64,000 bases of DNA from Alkalicoccus urumqiensis (GCF_002993335.1 NZ_PVNS01000014.1:1-64000); one strand, 5' to 3'. Shown: positions 15,561 to 24,570, numbered from the stretch's first letter. A program made the numbers and translations. The notes: a model not told the origin generated them from the letters alone.

Positions 15561-16007
15561 TTAACTATCTTCTTCAAAATTAAGCTCTTCAATTTTGTCT
15601 TTAGATTCAATCATCTCAGCTATATTCATCGGAGGTAACATAATAGGTGCTTCGCTCCCATTATTACTCAAAGTAGTCACTAGCGCCCTCATATACGGGT
15701 ATAAAATAGCTAAGGCATTTTTACGAAACATATTCTCAACAAAACCTTCAGGTAAATCTTCATCACCAGAAACCACTAAAAATCTTCCTAATACTTGGGC
15801 TTCCATATAAAACGAGTTTTGATCTAAGTTCTTATCACCTAGCCTTACACCTAGATTTAGAAAAGCCTCTGTTTTCTCATTGTTTAAATACTGAATTTTT
15901 AAGTTGAAGTCTGGTGATACAGTTTCTTCTTCTAATTGATTGTCCGGGTCATATTTGTAATAGGTTTCTAAGACTTGATAATCATTGAACTGTAATTTTG
16001 ATTTCAT
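15561..16007 (-). CDS. SecB-like chaperone of a toxin-antitoxin-chaperone module
   Basis: 148 residues. The C-terminal half carries the SecB signature: ALAILYPYMRALVTTLS (about 98-114) followed by IMLPPMNIAEMI (about 122-133). Bacillales normally lack SecB, so a housekeeping export role is unlikely. In toxin-antitoxin-chaperone systems a SecB-like protein protects the antitoxin; here it is the third gene of toxin, antitoxin, chaperone, three bases after the antitoxin stop. By gene order it corresponds to CmdC of CmdTAC phage-defence systems. Confidence 0.85.
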   Translation of the reverse strand: MKSKLQFNDYQVLETYYKYDPDNQLEEETVSPDFNLKIQYLNNEKTEAFLNLGVRLGDKNLDQNSFYMEAQVLGRFLVVSGDEDLPEGFVENMFRKNALAILYPYMRALVTTLSNNGSEAPIMLPPMNIAEMIESKDKIEELNFEEDS

Positions 16008-16010
16008 AGG

Positions 16011-16274
16011 TTAAGCTGCTCCAATAATTTCTGAAATTTCAAATTGTTCATTGAAACTTCTTTCGTCTATTTTTTTAAGTTTTTTATCCACTTCTACATT
16101 TAAATTATCAATAACCTTAAAATTAATTGGATTTAATACATCAGAAAATAGGCTCTCTAAATTAATTTTTTGGTTCTCGATATAAAACCCCGGATCACCC
16201 TTTTCTTTCAATTCAAGTCCATACCTTTCAGCTACTTCTTCTAATTTCTCTTTGGTGATATAACTAGTATTCAT
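16011..16274 (-). CDS. Putative antitoxin of the CmdTAC-like module
   Basis: 87 residues, no recognised domain. It lies 14 bases after the toxin stop and three bases before the chaperone start, so the three are co-translated. In toxin-antitoxin-chaperone systems the antitoxin ends in a short chaperone-addiction segment; the C-terminal tail FNEQFEISEIIGAA, more hydrophobic than the rest, could be that segment. The role is inferred from position. Confidence 0.65.
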   Translation of the reverse strand: MNTSYITKEKLEEVAERYGLELKEKGDPGFYIENQKINLESLFSDVLNPINFKVIDNLNVEVDKKLKKIDERSFNEQFEISEIIGAA

Positions 16275-16288
16275 AGTGCATCACCTTT

Positions 16289-16918
16289 CTATTTATAATT
16301 TATTTTTTTACTAGAGGTTTTATGGAACTTCCGTTTCTGCTCTCTCGATTTCTTTTCGTGTATAACTATACTCTCTTGATCAATCACTTCTTTATCTCTT
16401 ACACAAATTTGGACACTATATGGTTTAATATTCATTTTTCGTAGAAATTCATTTTCTGATATTTTTTTAGGAGGGTTTTCTATTTCAAAATATTGTTGGA
16501 CGATTTTGATTTGAGGAGGCAATAAATCCATCACAGCACAACGCATTCGATGATTGGCATTGTTTTGCTTACCATCTATTGTAGCTTTTACTTGCAGACT
16601 TTCAATTTTAGAAACAACACTATCTACTTCCTCTACATGTTGTTGGAATCTCTCAATGCCCGTTTGAGTATTAAGGTCTAAAAATGATGAAAAATCACTG
16701 CTAATCTTGGTTCTTATTACTACTCCCTTGTCCCCATGCTTCAAACCCTTAAGAGCCCACTTCATGGCTTGTTCAGGATCATCTCTAAAAAAATAAATAC
16801 CCTGACCTAACCAATGATTGTCTCTATTTTTATATGTGAAAGTTTTACTTTCACATATTGAACGAGCATAATCCTCTTTAGTGCCGTGAAATCCATTTAT
16901 ATCTACTGCAAATCCCAT
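16289..16918 (-). CDS. ADP-ribosyltransferase-fold toxin, CmdT-like
   Basis: 209 residues. FHGT (10-13) near the N-terminus and WLGQGIYFFRDDPEQAMKWA (36-55) match the H and Y motifs of PARP-like ADP-ribosyltransferases, including the pattern of a Gly-rich turn, Tyr, and a helix ending WA. The catalytic Glu cannot be assigned safely. With an unknown small gene and a SecB-like gene downstream, the best match is CmdT, the mRNA ADP-ribosyltransferase of CmdTAC phage defence in E. coli. The C-terminus is Lys-rich. AGGAAG precedes the ATG. Strongly AT-rich codon use compared with the chromosome. Confidence 0.75.
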   Translation of the reverse strand: MGFAVDINGFHGTKEDYARSICESKTFTYKNRDNHWLGQGIYFFRDDPEQAMKWALKGLKHGDKGVVIRTKISSDFSSFLDLNTQTGIERFQQHVEEVDSVVSKIESLQVKATIDGKQNNANHRMRCAVMDLLPPQIKIVQQYFEIENPPKKISENEFLRKMNIKPYSVQICVRDKEVIDQESIVIHEKKSREQKRKFHKTSSKKINYK

Positions 16919-17595
16919 AACATCTTCCTCACATAAGAAGTGGAATCAATTATAATAAAAGTCAAGGCTTATTTTAGTGACCCTAGAATAAGATCAAGAA
17001 ATTATTTTAATAATTATAACTTCACGCTTTTTTACAAATAAAAAGTTCACCTTTAAAACTCGACTGGACAACCTTCCCGGGTGTTCGCGATAGATTAAGA
17101 TGATAAATTTTAATAAAAGAAACCCTAGACTTTTTTTCTTGAAATATATTGAAACTAAAGCAATACTTGAAAAAAGTATCTTAGTCTAATTAGAGTGTAC
17201 TATAGACAATCAAATTTGTCATGTCCTTAAGAGATAAATGACTATAAGGCTAAAATATTTACCAGTTCAATTGCTTTATTTAGAATTAACCTTTTAATTT
17301 CCAAAGAATCTCCTCTATTTATGCTCATATATTCCCTCCCAAAAGTCATCTTTTCATTGTAATTACAGCATTTATACAAGAATAACCCATACTACACCGC
17401 AGTAATGTTTTAGAAGTTAAGAACAGAGTTAAAGTTAGCTAGAATTAATTATATTTCTACCCGCATATGACTTAAATAAATCCTTAGCCCTCAGTTGATA
17501 TTATTAAAATTTCTATAAATTACTCCAATAGTTTTATATGTAAACTCACATTATTTTATTGATCTCTGCCTAATTAACATTCGAATTTGTACATT
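16919..17595. other. AT-rich stretch without a recognised gene
   Basis: About 680 bases between the toxin gene and the membrane-protein gene, with no open frame that has a ribosome binding site. A TATAAT on the minus strand (about 16950) could serve the toxin operon, but its -35 box is weak. The rest may hold the promoter, an unrecognised RNA or decayed genes. Confidence 0.5.
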
Positions 17596-18267
17596 CTATC
17601 GCTTTTTAAATATATTCGAGTAGACCTTTTTTATAAACTTCCTTGTCTTTACTGAAAAATTATAGACTATTTTAATCTCAAATAATTTCTCTATTTCGTT
17701 AAATAAATCAGATGCAATACCTTTTTCGTTCGCATTTTTCTTATGAAATTCTATAAATTCTTCTCTTAATCGGTAATCACGCGCTACTTTTTTAGTGATT
17801 AAATTAACTTTTCGTGAAGTTAATAACTTTCCTTTTTCAACTTCTACTTTTATACGCTTCCATTCACTTTTTAATATGATTCTTTGTAGATTGATAATAT
17901 CGCTAATAACCGTTCCATCTGTTTTAAAAGCTTCTGGGCTTTCTATATTGTAGATATACTCAATTTTCTTTTTCAATAAAAGCTCTGGTACTCTTTCCGA
18001 AACTCGAAAAAGTAACGAAAGTTCATCTACAATTTTTACCATCCGCTTTTTGTTAGAAGTCGAATGTTCTTCTCTAGCCAAAGAAATAAATTCTACAAAC
18101 AGCTGCCTTACAGTCTGGCTCCATTCAATTCGTTGAGAAATAATACTTTCAGATATTCTAGATTTTTTAACGTTTGACCTTAAGATAAAAGCGTTGATAG
18201 CAACCCCTAAAAAAGTAATCAATACCACCCAAATTTCAGTTGGGAAAGCTTCTAATATACCTTCCAC
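17596..18267 (-). CDS. Membrane-anchored hypothetical protein in the defence cargo
   Basis: 223 residues, with one membrane span near the N-terminus (EIWVVLITFLGVAINAFIL, about 11-29), then a basic, helical cytoplasmic part with many Lys and Arg and no recognised domain. The frame opens at 18300, but AAAGGAAGTGA lies five bases before GTG 18267, so GTG is chosen. Position between a type IV nuclease and the CmdTAC-like module suggests a defence-related role; nothing in the sequence proves it. Confidence 0.65.
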   Translation of the reverse strand: MEGILEAFPTEIWVVLITFLGVAINAFILRSNVKKSRISESIISQRIEWSQTVRQLFVEFISLAREEHSTSNKKRMVKIVDELSLLFRVSERVPELLLKKKIEYIYNIESPEAFKTDGTVISDIINLQRIILKSEWKRIKVEVEKGKLLTSRKVNLITKKVARDYRLREEFIEFHKKNANEKGIASDLFNEIEKLFEIKIVYNFSVKTRKFIKKVYSNIFKKR

Positions 18268-18378
18268 ACTTTCACTTCCTTTAATAAAAATTGACATCAA
18301 TGACTAAATGTAATTTATTATGATAGAAAGTAGTTCAGCAAAAGCTAAACTACTGCCTGTAACGCTAAAATCCGAAAA

Positions 18379-19344
18379 TTATTGTTCTGTTTCTTTTTGA
18401 GCTACCATATCCAATAAATAAACTTCTGTGTCTCTATCATCGAAATAATGAATTTTACGATGACAATTTGGACAAACTGCACATGTATTGAACTTATCAT
18501 CTGCTCCCCCTCGAGAAAGCCAAATAATATGATGAATCTCTAAAAACGGCTCTCCATCATCGCTCTGAAACGGGGCATTCGATCCACAAAACTCGCATTT
18601 TCCTTCTGCCCTTTTTTTAACATATGCTTTTAAATATTTGTTTCTCTCATAGTGAATGGTAGTTATTATGCGCGCCGAAGCATATATTTGTTCATCAGCT
18701 TTTTCTCGTAAAATATTTGCTGAATGTTTATTGAAATAGCTTTCTTCAGAAGCTTCTCGGAGCTTTACTACTTGTTCAGGCAAGGGATTGCTTACAACAA
18801 GTTTTAGAGGAAACATCCATACTTTTCGATTTTTCTGGGATTCGGTATAAGGTTCAGCGCTTAAATGAACTTCTCCCCTGAAGAAATGTTCTCCTGGTTG
18901 CATTGTCTCGAACAGATAAATATGAATACCATTGCTATGTGAATTAGCTAGTGTTCTATTTTGAGCATTATCTAAGGATTGATTTCCTTCTAAACCCATT
19001 CCAGTATAGTGCAAAACTTCTTCACCGTTCTCATCAATCTCCCAACGATCCGCATATTCTTTGGTCCGATCAGTAAAGAGAACCAAAGTGTTGGTAGTAT
19101 GTGAGCGACGCATTCCTCCTTGAGTACCACATTTAAATCCACTTGAAATCTCTTCATTCGAATAAGATGATCCGAGCTTAAATTCTGAAAGGTTGGCATT
19201 TTTTTGATTAAGCCAAGCATATACTTGATCATAATCATAAACTTTATTTCTTCCGAATTTAGTGAAAGGAAGCCCTTCTTTTTCCATACGATATAAAGTT
19301 GAATTTGAAATACCTAGCTTTTCGCGCAACTCTGGAGCAAACAT
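18379..19344 (-). CDS. Type IV restriction endonuclease, SRA-like and HNH domains
   Basis: 321 residues. An N-terminal excisionase-like helix-turn-helix (residues about 1-50: LGISNSTLYRMEKEGLPFTKFG) is followed by an SRA-like modified-base recognition domain of the ScoMcrA type (LVLFTDRTKEYADRWE, LHYTGMGLEGNQSL, GIHIYLFE, about 80-190) and a C-terminal HNH nuclease with two zinc CxxC pairs (CEFC, EIHHIIWLSRGG, CPNCHRKIH). It would cut modified foreign DNA. GGAGAGTG five bases before ATG 19344 sets the start, 15 codons inside the longer frame. Confidence 0.85.
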   Translation of the reverse strand: MFAPELREKLGISNSTLYRMEKEGLPFTKFGRNKVYDYDQVYAWLNQKNANLSEFKLGSSYSNEEISSGFKCGTQGGMRRSHTTNTLVLFTDRTKEYADRWEIDENGEEVLHYTGMGLEGNQSLDNAQNRTLANSHSNGIHIYLFETMQPGEHFFRGEVHLSAEPYTESQKNRKVWMFPLKLVVSNPLPEQVVKLREASEESYFNKHSANILREKADEQIYASARIITTIHYERNKYLKAYVKKRAEGKCEFCGSNAPFQSDDGEPFLEIHHIIWLSRGGADDKFNTCAVCPNCHRKIHYFDDRDTEVYLLDMVAQKETEQ

Positions 19345-19474
19345 GTTATCACTCTCCGTTCTCGTTCTATCCGAGGAAATTAAATCCAATTAACTATAAG
19401 TATAGAATAAATGTTGTCACTACTCATTTCAATACATGTCATTAAATAATTCAAATTAATTCACTGTGTGATTC

Positions 19475-19783
19475 TCATTCCAACCACTCACGAAACCTCT
19501 TTTCTGCTTCGATCCGTTTTTCCGCGTATTCCTCCACCGTCCAGCCCAGCTTCTCCGCAGCTTCCTGATCCGTCAGGCGATTTGATTTCTTCCCCTCCGG
19601 CACAGGCAGCCTATATTTCTGTTCCAGTAGATCCTGGGCTTCCGGCGGTAGTGCGCTCAACGCTCTGTATAATAGCTTCATTTTCTCCAATTCCATCGGC
19701 TCCAATCCCTCCATGTGGGAATCAAAATAACCCCATCGGTTTAAATAATGCTTTGCCAGTTGGTTTTTCGGCATCCGACGCAT
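19475..19783 (-). CDS. Phage sigma-70 region 4-like regulator
   Basis: 102 residues starting MRRMPKNQLAKHYLNRWGYF. The C-terminal half (SALPPEAQDLLEQKYRL ... TDQEAAEKLGWTVEEYAEKRIEAEKRF) has the pattern of sigma region 4 / ArpU-type late regulators of Gram-positive phages. The stop of the preceding gene lies one base before the ATG, so the two are coupled. It could activate late satellite genes or hijack helper transcription. Confidence 0.6.
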   Translation of the reverse strand: MRRMPKNQLAKHYLNRWGYFDSHMEGLEPMELEKMKLLYRALSALPPEAQDLLEQKYRLPVPEGKKSNRLTDQEAAEKLGWTVEEYAEKRIEAEKRFREWLE

Positions 19784-19784
19784 G

Positions 19785-20270
19785 TTAAATCCCGATCCTT
19801 TCGCACACTTCGGCAATACTTAGCCCTTCCGTTCTTTCTTCTTCTTTCGGAAAGCCGTATATATAATTAATGGCTGTTTCGATCTCGTCCACTTCATCGG
19901 CAGCCTGCTGATCCAACTCCTCATTAATGATGGTATGATCTTTTTTCTTGAATCGCTGGTATAAGTATTTCTGTTCTAAGGGATCCAGCCGGTTCATAAA
20001 CTGATCGAAGTACCGTTGTTTTCGCATAAGCAGCCCTTCTGTGTACTTCATTTCCTCCTGGGCCAGTAACATATCAAGCACTTCATCTTCCACACGAAAG
20101 CCCACAGTGATCAACGAGAGCCCTTCCTGCGTTTCCTGTGTGCGCGTGGTTAATGTTTTTCCGTAATACAAGTGCTTCCGCACCCGTTGAAATTGGAAGC
20201 GCTTCTTCTTAATTTTCTCTTTCAGATAAAAATAAGAACAAATTCTACTTTCTATATCGGGTTGAAGCAT
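19785..20270 (-). CDS. Phage-type hypothetical protein, possible regulator
   Basis: 161 residues, charged and mostly helical, with a basic N-terminus and an acidic centre (EELDQQAADEVDEIETAINYIYGF). Similar in layout to the DUF1492/ArpU-like proteins that precede sigma-like regulators in phages, but no clear motif. Translationally linked to the sigma-like gene. Confidence 0.55.
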   Translation of the reverse strand: MLQPDIESRICSYFYLKEKIKKKRFQFQRVRKHLYYGKTLTTRTQETQEGLSLITVGFRVEDEVLDMLLAQEEMKYTEGLLMRKQRYFDQFMNRLDPLEQKYLYQRFKKKDHTIINEELDQQAADEVDEIETAINYIYGFPKEEERTEGLSIAEVCERIGI

Positions 20271-20286
20271 ATATAAGCCCCCTCAC

Positions 20287-20329
20287 ACCTGGGATCGTCT
20301 TCCCCCTAAAGGGGGAGAGCCGCCCAGGT
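20287..20329. other. Nested stem-loop between tape measure gene and regulator
   Basis: Outer arms ACCTGGG (20287-20293) and CCCAGGT (20323-20329) enclose an inner hairpin CCCCC-TAAA-GGGGG (20302-20315). There is no T tract, so it is not a standard terminator; it could be an RNA processing or stability element, or a DNA site. Confidence 0.55.
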
Positions 20330-20351
20330 TGCCCCTGAGACGGCCTAACTT

Positions 20352-23300
20352 TTAATAATCCATACCTTCCTTCCTTAACTGACGAATCTGCTTACTCTCC
20401 CGGTACTGTTTGGCATATGGTTCCGCAACACGGGCAATCTCCCGACCATCGGCTTCCACAGTCCAATCCTTTTCTAACAACTGTTTTAAAATCTCGTTTT
20501 GCTCCATCAGTGCAGCCATCATCTGATCCCCGTTTGATGTTCCGGGGTTCGGCAGTTGATGCGGGCGCTTTGCCCCGCCCTTGCTCTCAATATCCTGTCC
20601 GGCCAGTGCCAGCAGCTTACTTGCTTCTGATGCTCTGGAAGGATCCGTAGGGATCACATATTCTGGATAACCGCCCTCACCGATCAACGCCATCATTTTA
20701 TCCTTAATCAGCCCGCCTGTGGCAAAGCCTTTCGGGTTGATAGGCATTCCGTTCTTCCGCACTTCATAATGCACGTGCGGGCCGGTGCTGGCTCCTGTGG
20801 ATCCCACAAGTCCGACTGTCTGACCACGCGATACATTCTGCCCGGTGCGTACCAGGTTTCTGCTGTTGTGCGCGTAAATATGTTCAAAAATGCCTGACAC
20901 AATACGCACAAAATTACCAAAACCAGACCCAGTATTTCCGGCAAATGCTACGCGACCGCCGCCCTGTGCAGGTATTGGTGTGCCTGTTGCGGCTGCATAG
21001 TCAATCCCGTTATGATGTCGGCGATCCCCAGTAATAGGATGTGTACGCCAACCAAACGGGCTTGTCATACGATACCCGGAGAAATTCGGATCCCCTGGCC
21101 GTACTTCCGACTGTGCGCCTTTTAACTTCTCGACCACGGCATCTTTAAATCCGTTAAACGCACCACGCATGACACTGCCGCCAAACGATTCCCCGTCCGG
21201 CATATCTACACCAGTAAATTCCATCGCTTTATTAAAAAGCTTGCCTGGCGCATCTAACAACCAGCCCACGGCATCGTTTGCCAGTCCGGACGCTTTATCC
21301 CATCCGGCTTTGGCTGTATTCTTCACCCAACTAAACGCACGGCCGATTCCGCCCTCATAACCAGGCAATCCCATGCCTTCTTTTAATAATTTTTCCGTCT
21401 GTCGGTTCGGTAGGACGCTTGATCCTTTCGGGAGATTCAGCAATTCGGCTCCCTGCGTTCCCAGGATGGTATATCCGGATCCCGGCACATGGGCCAATTC
21501 TCGCCCCTTCTCACCCACAACAGCAGGCCCGCCCGGATGATCTTTCGTGCCTGTCGCGTACTGTGGAATAGCAATCTCAGGGATACGCAGGCTTACTCCA
21601 ATTTTTCCGAGCAAGCTATTCATCCCACCAACAACTTTATTTACACCGGTTTCCAGCGTGTCACCTATGCTATTTGCAAATGATTTTACACCGGATGTGG
21701 CTTTTGACGCGGCATTTTTAATCCCGTCACCGATACGGCCAGGCAGGTTTTTTGCTGCCGTCACCATATCATCAAACCGATCTTTAATGTTGTCGCGGAT
21801 ATTGCGGCCTACTTCAAAAAAGCGATCCTTCATTTTGACAAAACGCTGCACCGCAGATTCCCGCATATTGCGGACGGCTTGCAATACATTGTCTTTCATT
21901 CCGGTAAAGAAATCACTAACCCGATCACGCAACCTTCCTACATGATCCGAGAAATTTTCTCGTAATCCGGAAACCATCGTGAGTGCATTACTGATGAAAT
22001 CACTGAGAAATCCTACGACAATATCAAACCCGCCAACAAAAATCCGTTTAACACCCTCAAGCATTTTATCCATATCGCCGGTAAAAAGACCTGCGAAAAT
22101 CTGAATGATACCCATAATGGTATTTGTGGCAAGTTTTACAATCGTAGAAATTGCACCCCAGGCCGTTTGAAAGGCCATTTTTATGGCGGGCATGATTTTT
22201 TCTACATATTCCCATATGCGTTCGAGCATCCAGGTGACGGCCAGCATGATATTGTCTGCTGCTCCCTGTATGGATTCCTGATTTTCCTGCCAAAATTCAG
22301 TGAGGGTTCCCATAAATTCGTGGAAGTCAGCGACCACATCAGCGACCAAATCTTTAATGATTTCAACTACCATTTCAAAGACGTTTTTAGCGCCCTCAAT
22401 GGCTCCACTCAGGCGATCCCGAAACTCTTCCGAATTGCGGTAGGCCATGACAAACGCTGCAACCAATCCAGTGATGACCGCAACAACCAAACCAACCGGC
22501 CCGGTTAATGCCAGCATCCCAATCCGCAACGCTGGCATGATGCCGCCGACACTTCCAATCCATGTGAACAAATTACCGAATGATGAAATCAACGGGCCTA
22601 TAACCTTTAGTATGGCTCCAAATACTAACAGCATCGGCCCCATCGCCGCCGCTATTCCGGCAGCGATGGATATATAGGCTTGTGCCGATCCAGACAATTC
22701 CCTCCACCATTTCACCACTGTGGATATTTTTTCTTCTACCTGATCGAACACCTGCGTAACGGTCTGACGAATATCCGGCATGTTTGCCAGAATCCAATCT
22801 AAGAATGTTTGAAGGTGCGGCATGAGTTCCAGCCCGATCTGCTGCGCGACTGTGCCTAACGTTCGTTGTAGCACATCCATTGTATCCTGGAATTTAGCTG
22901 CATCTTCAAAATCCTTGTCATCCATACGCAGTCCAAATTCATCCATCATTTCATTTGCTTCTTCCATCGATAGGGAGCCTTCTTGCAGCGCCGGCAGTAG
23001 TTCCTGCCCTAAATTCTTTCCGAACAGTTCTCCGGCAAGCCTAGCTTGATCCTGCTCGTTCGTCATTTCTGAGAGAGACTGAATCGAACGGGCAAACGCA
23101 TCTTCTGTGGAAACCGTTCCTGCTTCCACTTCTTCCATACTCACGCCCAATTCTTCCAGCGCATCCCGGTATCCTTCATTTCCGGCGCGGGCTTCCCCCA
23201 TGCGTTGGTTCACACGTTGGAGGGCCTGCTCCATCTTGCCCTGAGCGATTCCGTTCTGACTGGCCCAAAATTCCATATCCTGATAGAAGTCCGTGGAAAC

Positions 23301-23909
23301 GCCCATCCGTGTGGATGCTTTCGCGATTGCGTCCGCGTTTTCTGTCACACTACCTGTTAAGGAAAACGCAGCCGCCCCTGCACCGGCAACCGCTGCACCA
23401 ATACCAGCGACAACGCCCGTCCACACTTTACCAACGCCGATCATAGTGTCTCCGGTTTTGCTTACATTATCACCGGCCTGTTGAATCGCTTCACCGGTTT
23501 TCGTCCATTGACTTTCCTGTCTCTCCTGCTCCTGCCGCATGGCTTCTAAATCCTGTGTAGCATCGTCCACATATCGGCTGAGGTTGTTCAGTTCGGCAGA
23601 CTGTTTATTGTATTCCTGCGCTGCCCGTTCTGCCTGCTTCGATCCCTCGCCGTGCTTCTCCACCATTTCTTCATACTTTTCACCTGCCGCCTGTGTCACA
23701 GCTTCCTGGGCTTCCAGTTTTTTATTAAGACCTTCGAGCCTTGTTTCATATTTCCCGATGCTCTGATCCGCCTTATCAAACTGGCTCATATTGGCCCGCA
23801 TTTCCGTTGTCGTGGTTTTCAGATTATCCTTTAACCCCGTCAATCCGCGTTCGGCTTTTACTGCGTCCAGATCCAGGCCGATCGTTAAACCCTGTATTCT
23901 GTCTGACAT
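20352..23909 (-). CDS. Phage tail tape measure protein with M23 peptidase domain
   Basis: 1185 residues. Residues about 20-150 are coiled coil (long Glu/Gln/Lys helices), several hydrophobic segments follow (about 160-180, 410-440, 460-490), then helical linker repeats. A zinc peptidase domain of M23 type lies at about 950-1055: HHNGIDYA and HVHYEVRKNG carry the metal ligands. Tape measure proteins set the length of siphovirus tails, and the peptidase helps the tail pass the cell wall. This is the only virion structural gene in the element, which is very unusual for a satellite. Confidence 0.92.
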   Translation of the reverse strand: MSDRIQGLTIGLDLDAVKAERGLTGLKDNLKTTTTEMRANMSQFDKADQSIGKYETRLEGLNKKLEAQEAVTQAAGEKYEEMVEKHGEGSKQAERAAQEYNKQSAELNNLSRYVDDATQDLEAMRQEQERQESQWTKTGEAIQQAGDNVSKTGDTMIGVGKVWTGVVAGIGAAVAGAGAAAFSLTGSVTENADAIAKASTRMGVSTDFYQDMEFWASQNGIAQGKMEQALQRVNQRMGEARAGNEGYRDALEELGVSMEEVEAGTVSTEDAFARSIQSLSEMTNEQDQARLAGELFGKNLGQELLPALQEGSLSMEEANEMMDEFGLRMDDKDFEDAAKFQDTMDVLQRTLGTVAQQIGLELMPHLQTFLDWILANMPDIRQTVTQVFDQVEEKISTVVKWWRELSGSAQAYISIAAGIAAAMGPMLLVFGAILKVIGPLISSFGNLFTWIGSVGGIMPALRIGMLALTGPVGLVVAVITGLVAAFVMAYRNSEEFRDRLSGAIEGAKNVFEMVVEIIKDLVADVVADFHEFMGTLTEFWQENQESIQGAADNIMLAVTWMLERIWEYVEKIMPAIKMAFQTAWGAISTIVKLATNTIMGIIQIFAGLFTGDMDKMLEGVKRIFVGGFDIVVGFLSDFISNALTMVSGLRENFSDHVGRLRDRVSDFFTGMKDNVLQAVRNMRESAVQRFVKMKDRFFEVGRNIRDNIKDRFDDMVTAAKNLPGRIGDGIKNAASKATSGVKSFANSIGDTLETGVNKVVGGMNSLLGKIGVSLRIPEIAIPQYATGTKDHPGGPAVVGEKGRELAHVPGSGYTILGTQGAELLNLPKGSSVLPNRQTEKLLKEGMGLPGYEGGIGRAFSWVKNTAKAGWDKASGLANDAVGWLLDAPGKLFNKAMEFTGVDMPDGESFGGSVMRGAFNGFKDAVVEKLKGAQSEVRPGDPNFSGYRMTSPFGWRTHPITGDRRHHNGIDYAAATGTPIPAQGGGRVAFAGNTGSGFGNFVRIVSGIFEHIYAHNSRNLVRTGQNVSRGQTVGLVGSTGASTGPHVHYEVRKNGMPINPKGFATGGLIKDKMMALIGEGGYPEYVIPTDPSRASEASKLLALAGQDIESKGGAKRPHQLPNPGTSNGDQMMAALMEQNEILKQLLEKDWTVEADGREIARVAEPYAKQYRESKQIRQLRKEGMDY

Positions 23910-23926
23910 GTTCTCTCCCTCCTTTC

Positions 23927-24247
23927 TTATTTACTTATGAATCCCTGGTGTATCAGCGCCACGCGCAGTTGATAATACAGCGGGTTCATCCTGGCTTGAA
24001 ACGCTTCTTTTGATTCGGTGTACCGGATGGGTTTGTTTTGCAGCTGCATCCGAAAATATTCTTCAACGTCCTTGACCTCCCGCGGATGGAAGCGCCCGTA
24101 ATTATCCAGAAAGGACTGGATGAATTGAAACGCTCCGATCTGCTTCCGGTGAAGGTTTTCCGGATCCAGGCTGTAATACCAGCGCAGCAGGTTTTCAATC
24201 TCCCGTTTCTTTTTCTTATTCAGCTTCCTCGGCTTCTCCATGTGCAT
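23927..24247 (-). CDS. Hypothetical protein upstream of the tape measure gene
   Basis: 106 residues, basic N-terminus (KPRKLNKKKKREIENLL), helical, no known domain. Its ATG overlaps the previous stop as TGATG, with GGAAGG five bases upstream; an ATG two codons later also fits. Its position just before the tape measure gene is where tail assembly chaperones lie in siphophages, but no frameshift signal or similarity supports that. Confidence 0.6.
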   Translation of the reverse strand: MHMEKPRKLNKKKKREIENLLRWYYSLDPENLHRKQIGAFQFIQSFLDNYGRFHPREVKDVEEYFRMQLQNKPIRYTESKEAFQARMNPLYYQLRVALIHQGFISK

Positions 24248-24570
24248 CACCCCCTTCCACAGATGGTGCGCTTTATTTCAACAGCTTTCGCTTTTTCATG
24301 GGTGAGCTTCGCAGACCCGGAATCCGCTGTATTTTTTTCATCGATGTTTTCTTCTGTCAGATCCACCTTCGTTACTTCAATATCCAAATCACGACCGAAC
24401 ACAGGATCCAGGTGCACCATTTTTCCGTTATAGTTCGTCCATACGTGATAGGCGCTGTCGTGTGTTTTTTTGCTTAGCAGACCATAACTTGGAATACCCA
24501 GTTCTTCTCTACGTGCTGAAATAACCACATTTATTACCCTGTTGATCAGTTCATCCTCCATATGGTTCAT
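24247..24570 (-). CDS. Hypothetical protein
   Basis: 107 residues, acidic C-terminal half, not recognised. The start is uncertain because no good ribosome binding site stands before the first ATG. Coupled to the next gene by a one-base TGATG overlap. Confidence 0.5.
   Translation of the reverse strand: MNHMEDELINRVINVVISARREELGIPSYGLLSKKTHDSAYHVWTNYNGKMVHLDPVFGRDLDIEVTKVDLTEENIDEKNTADSGSAKLTHEKAKAVEIKRTICGRG

Noticed and set aside
15561-16007. Housekeeping SecB export chaperone
   Set aside because: Bacillales lack canonical SecB, and the gene is coupled to a toxin-like and an unknown gene in an integrated element.
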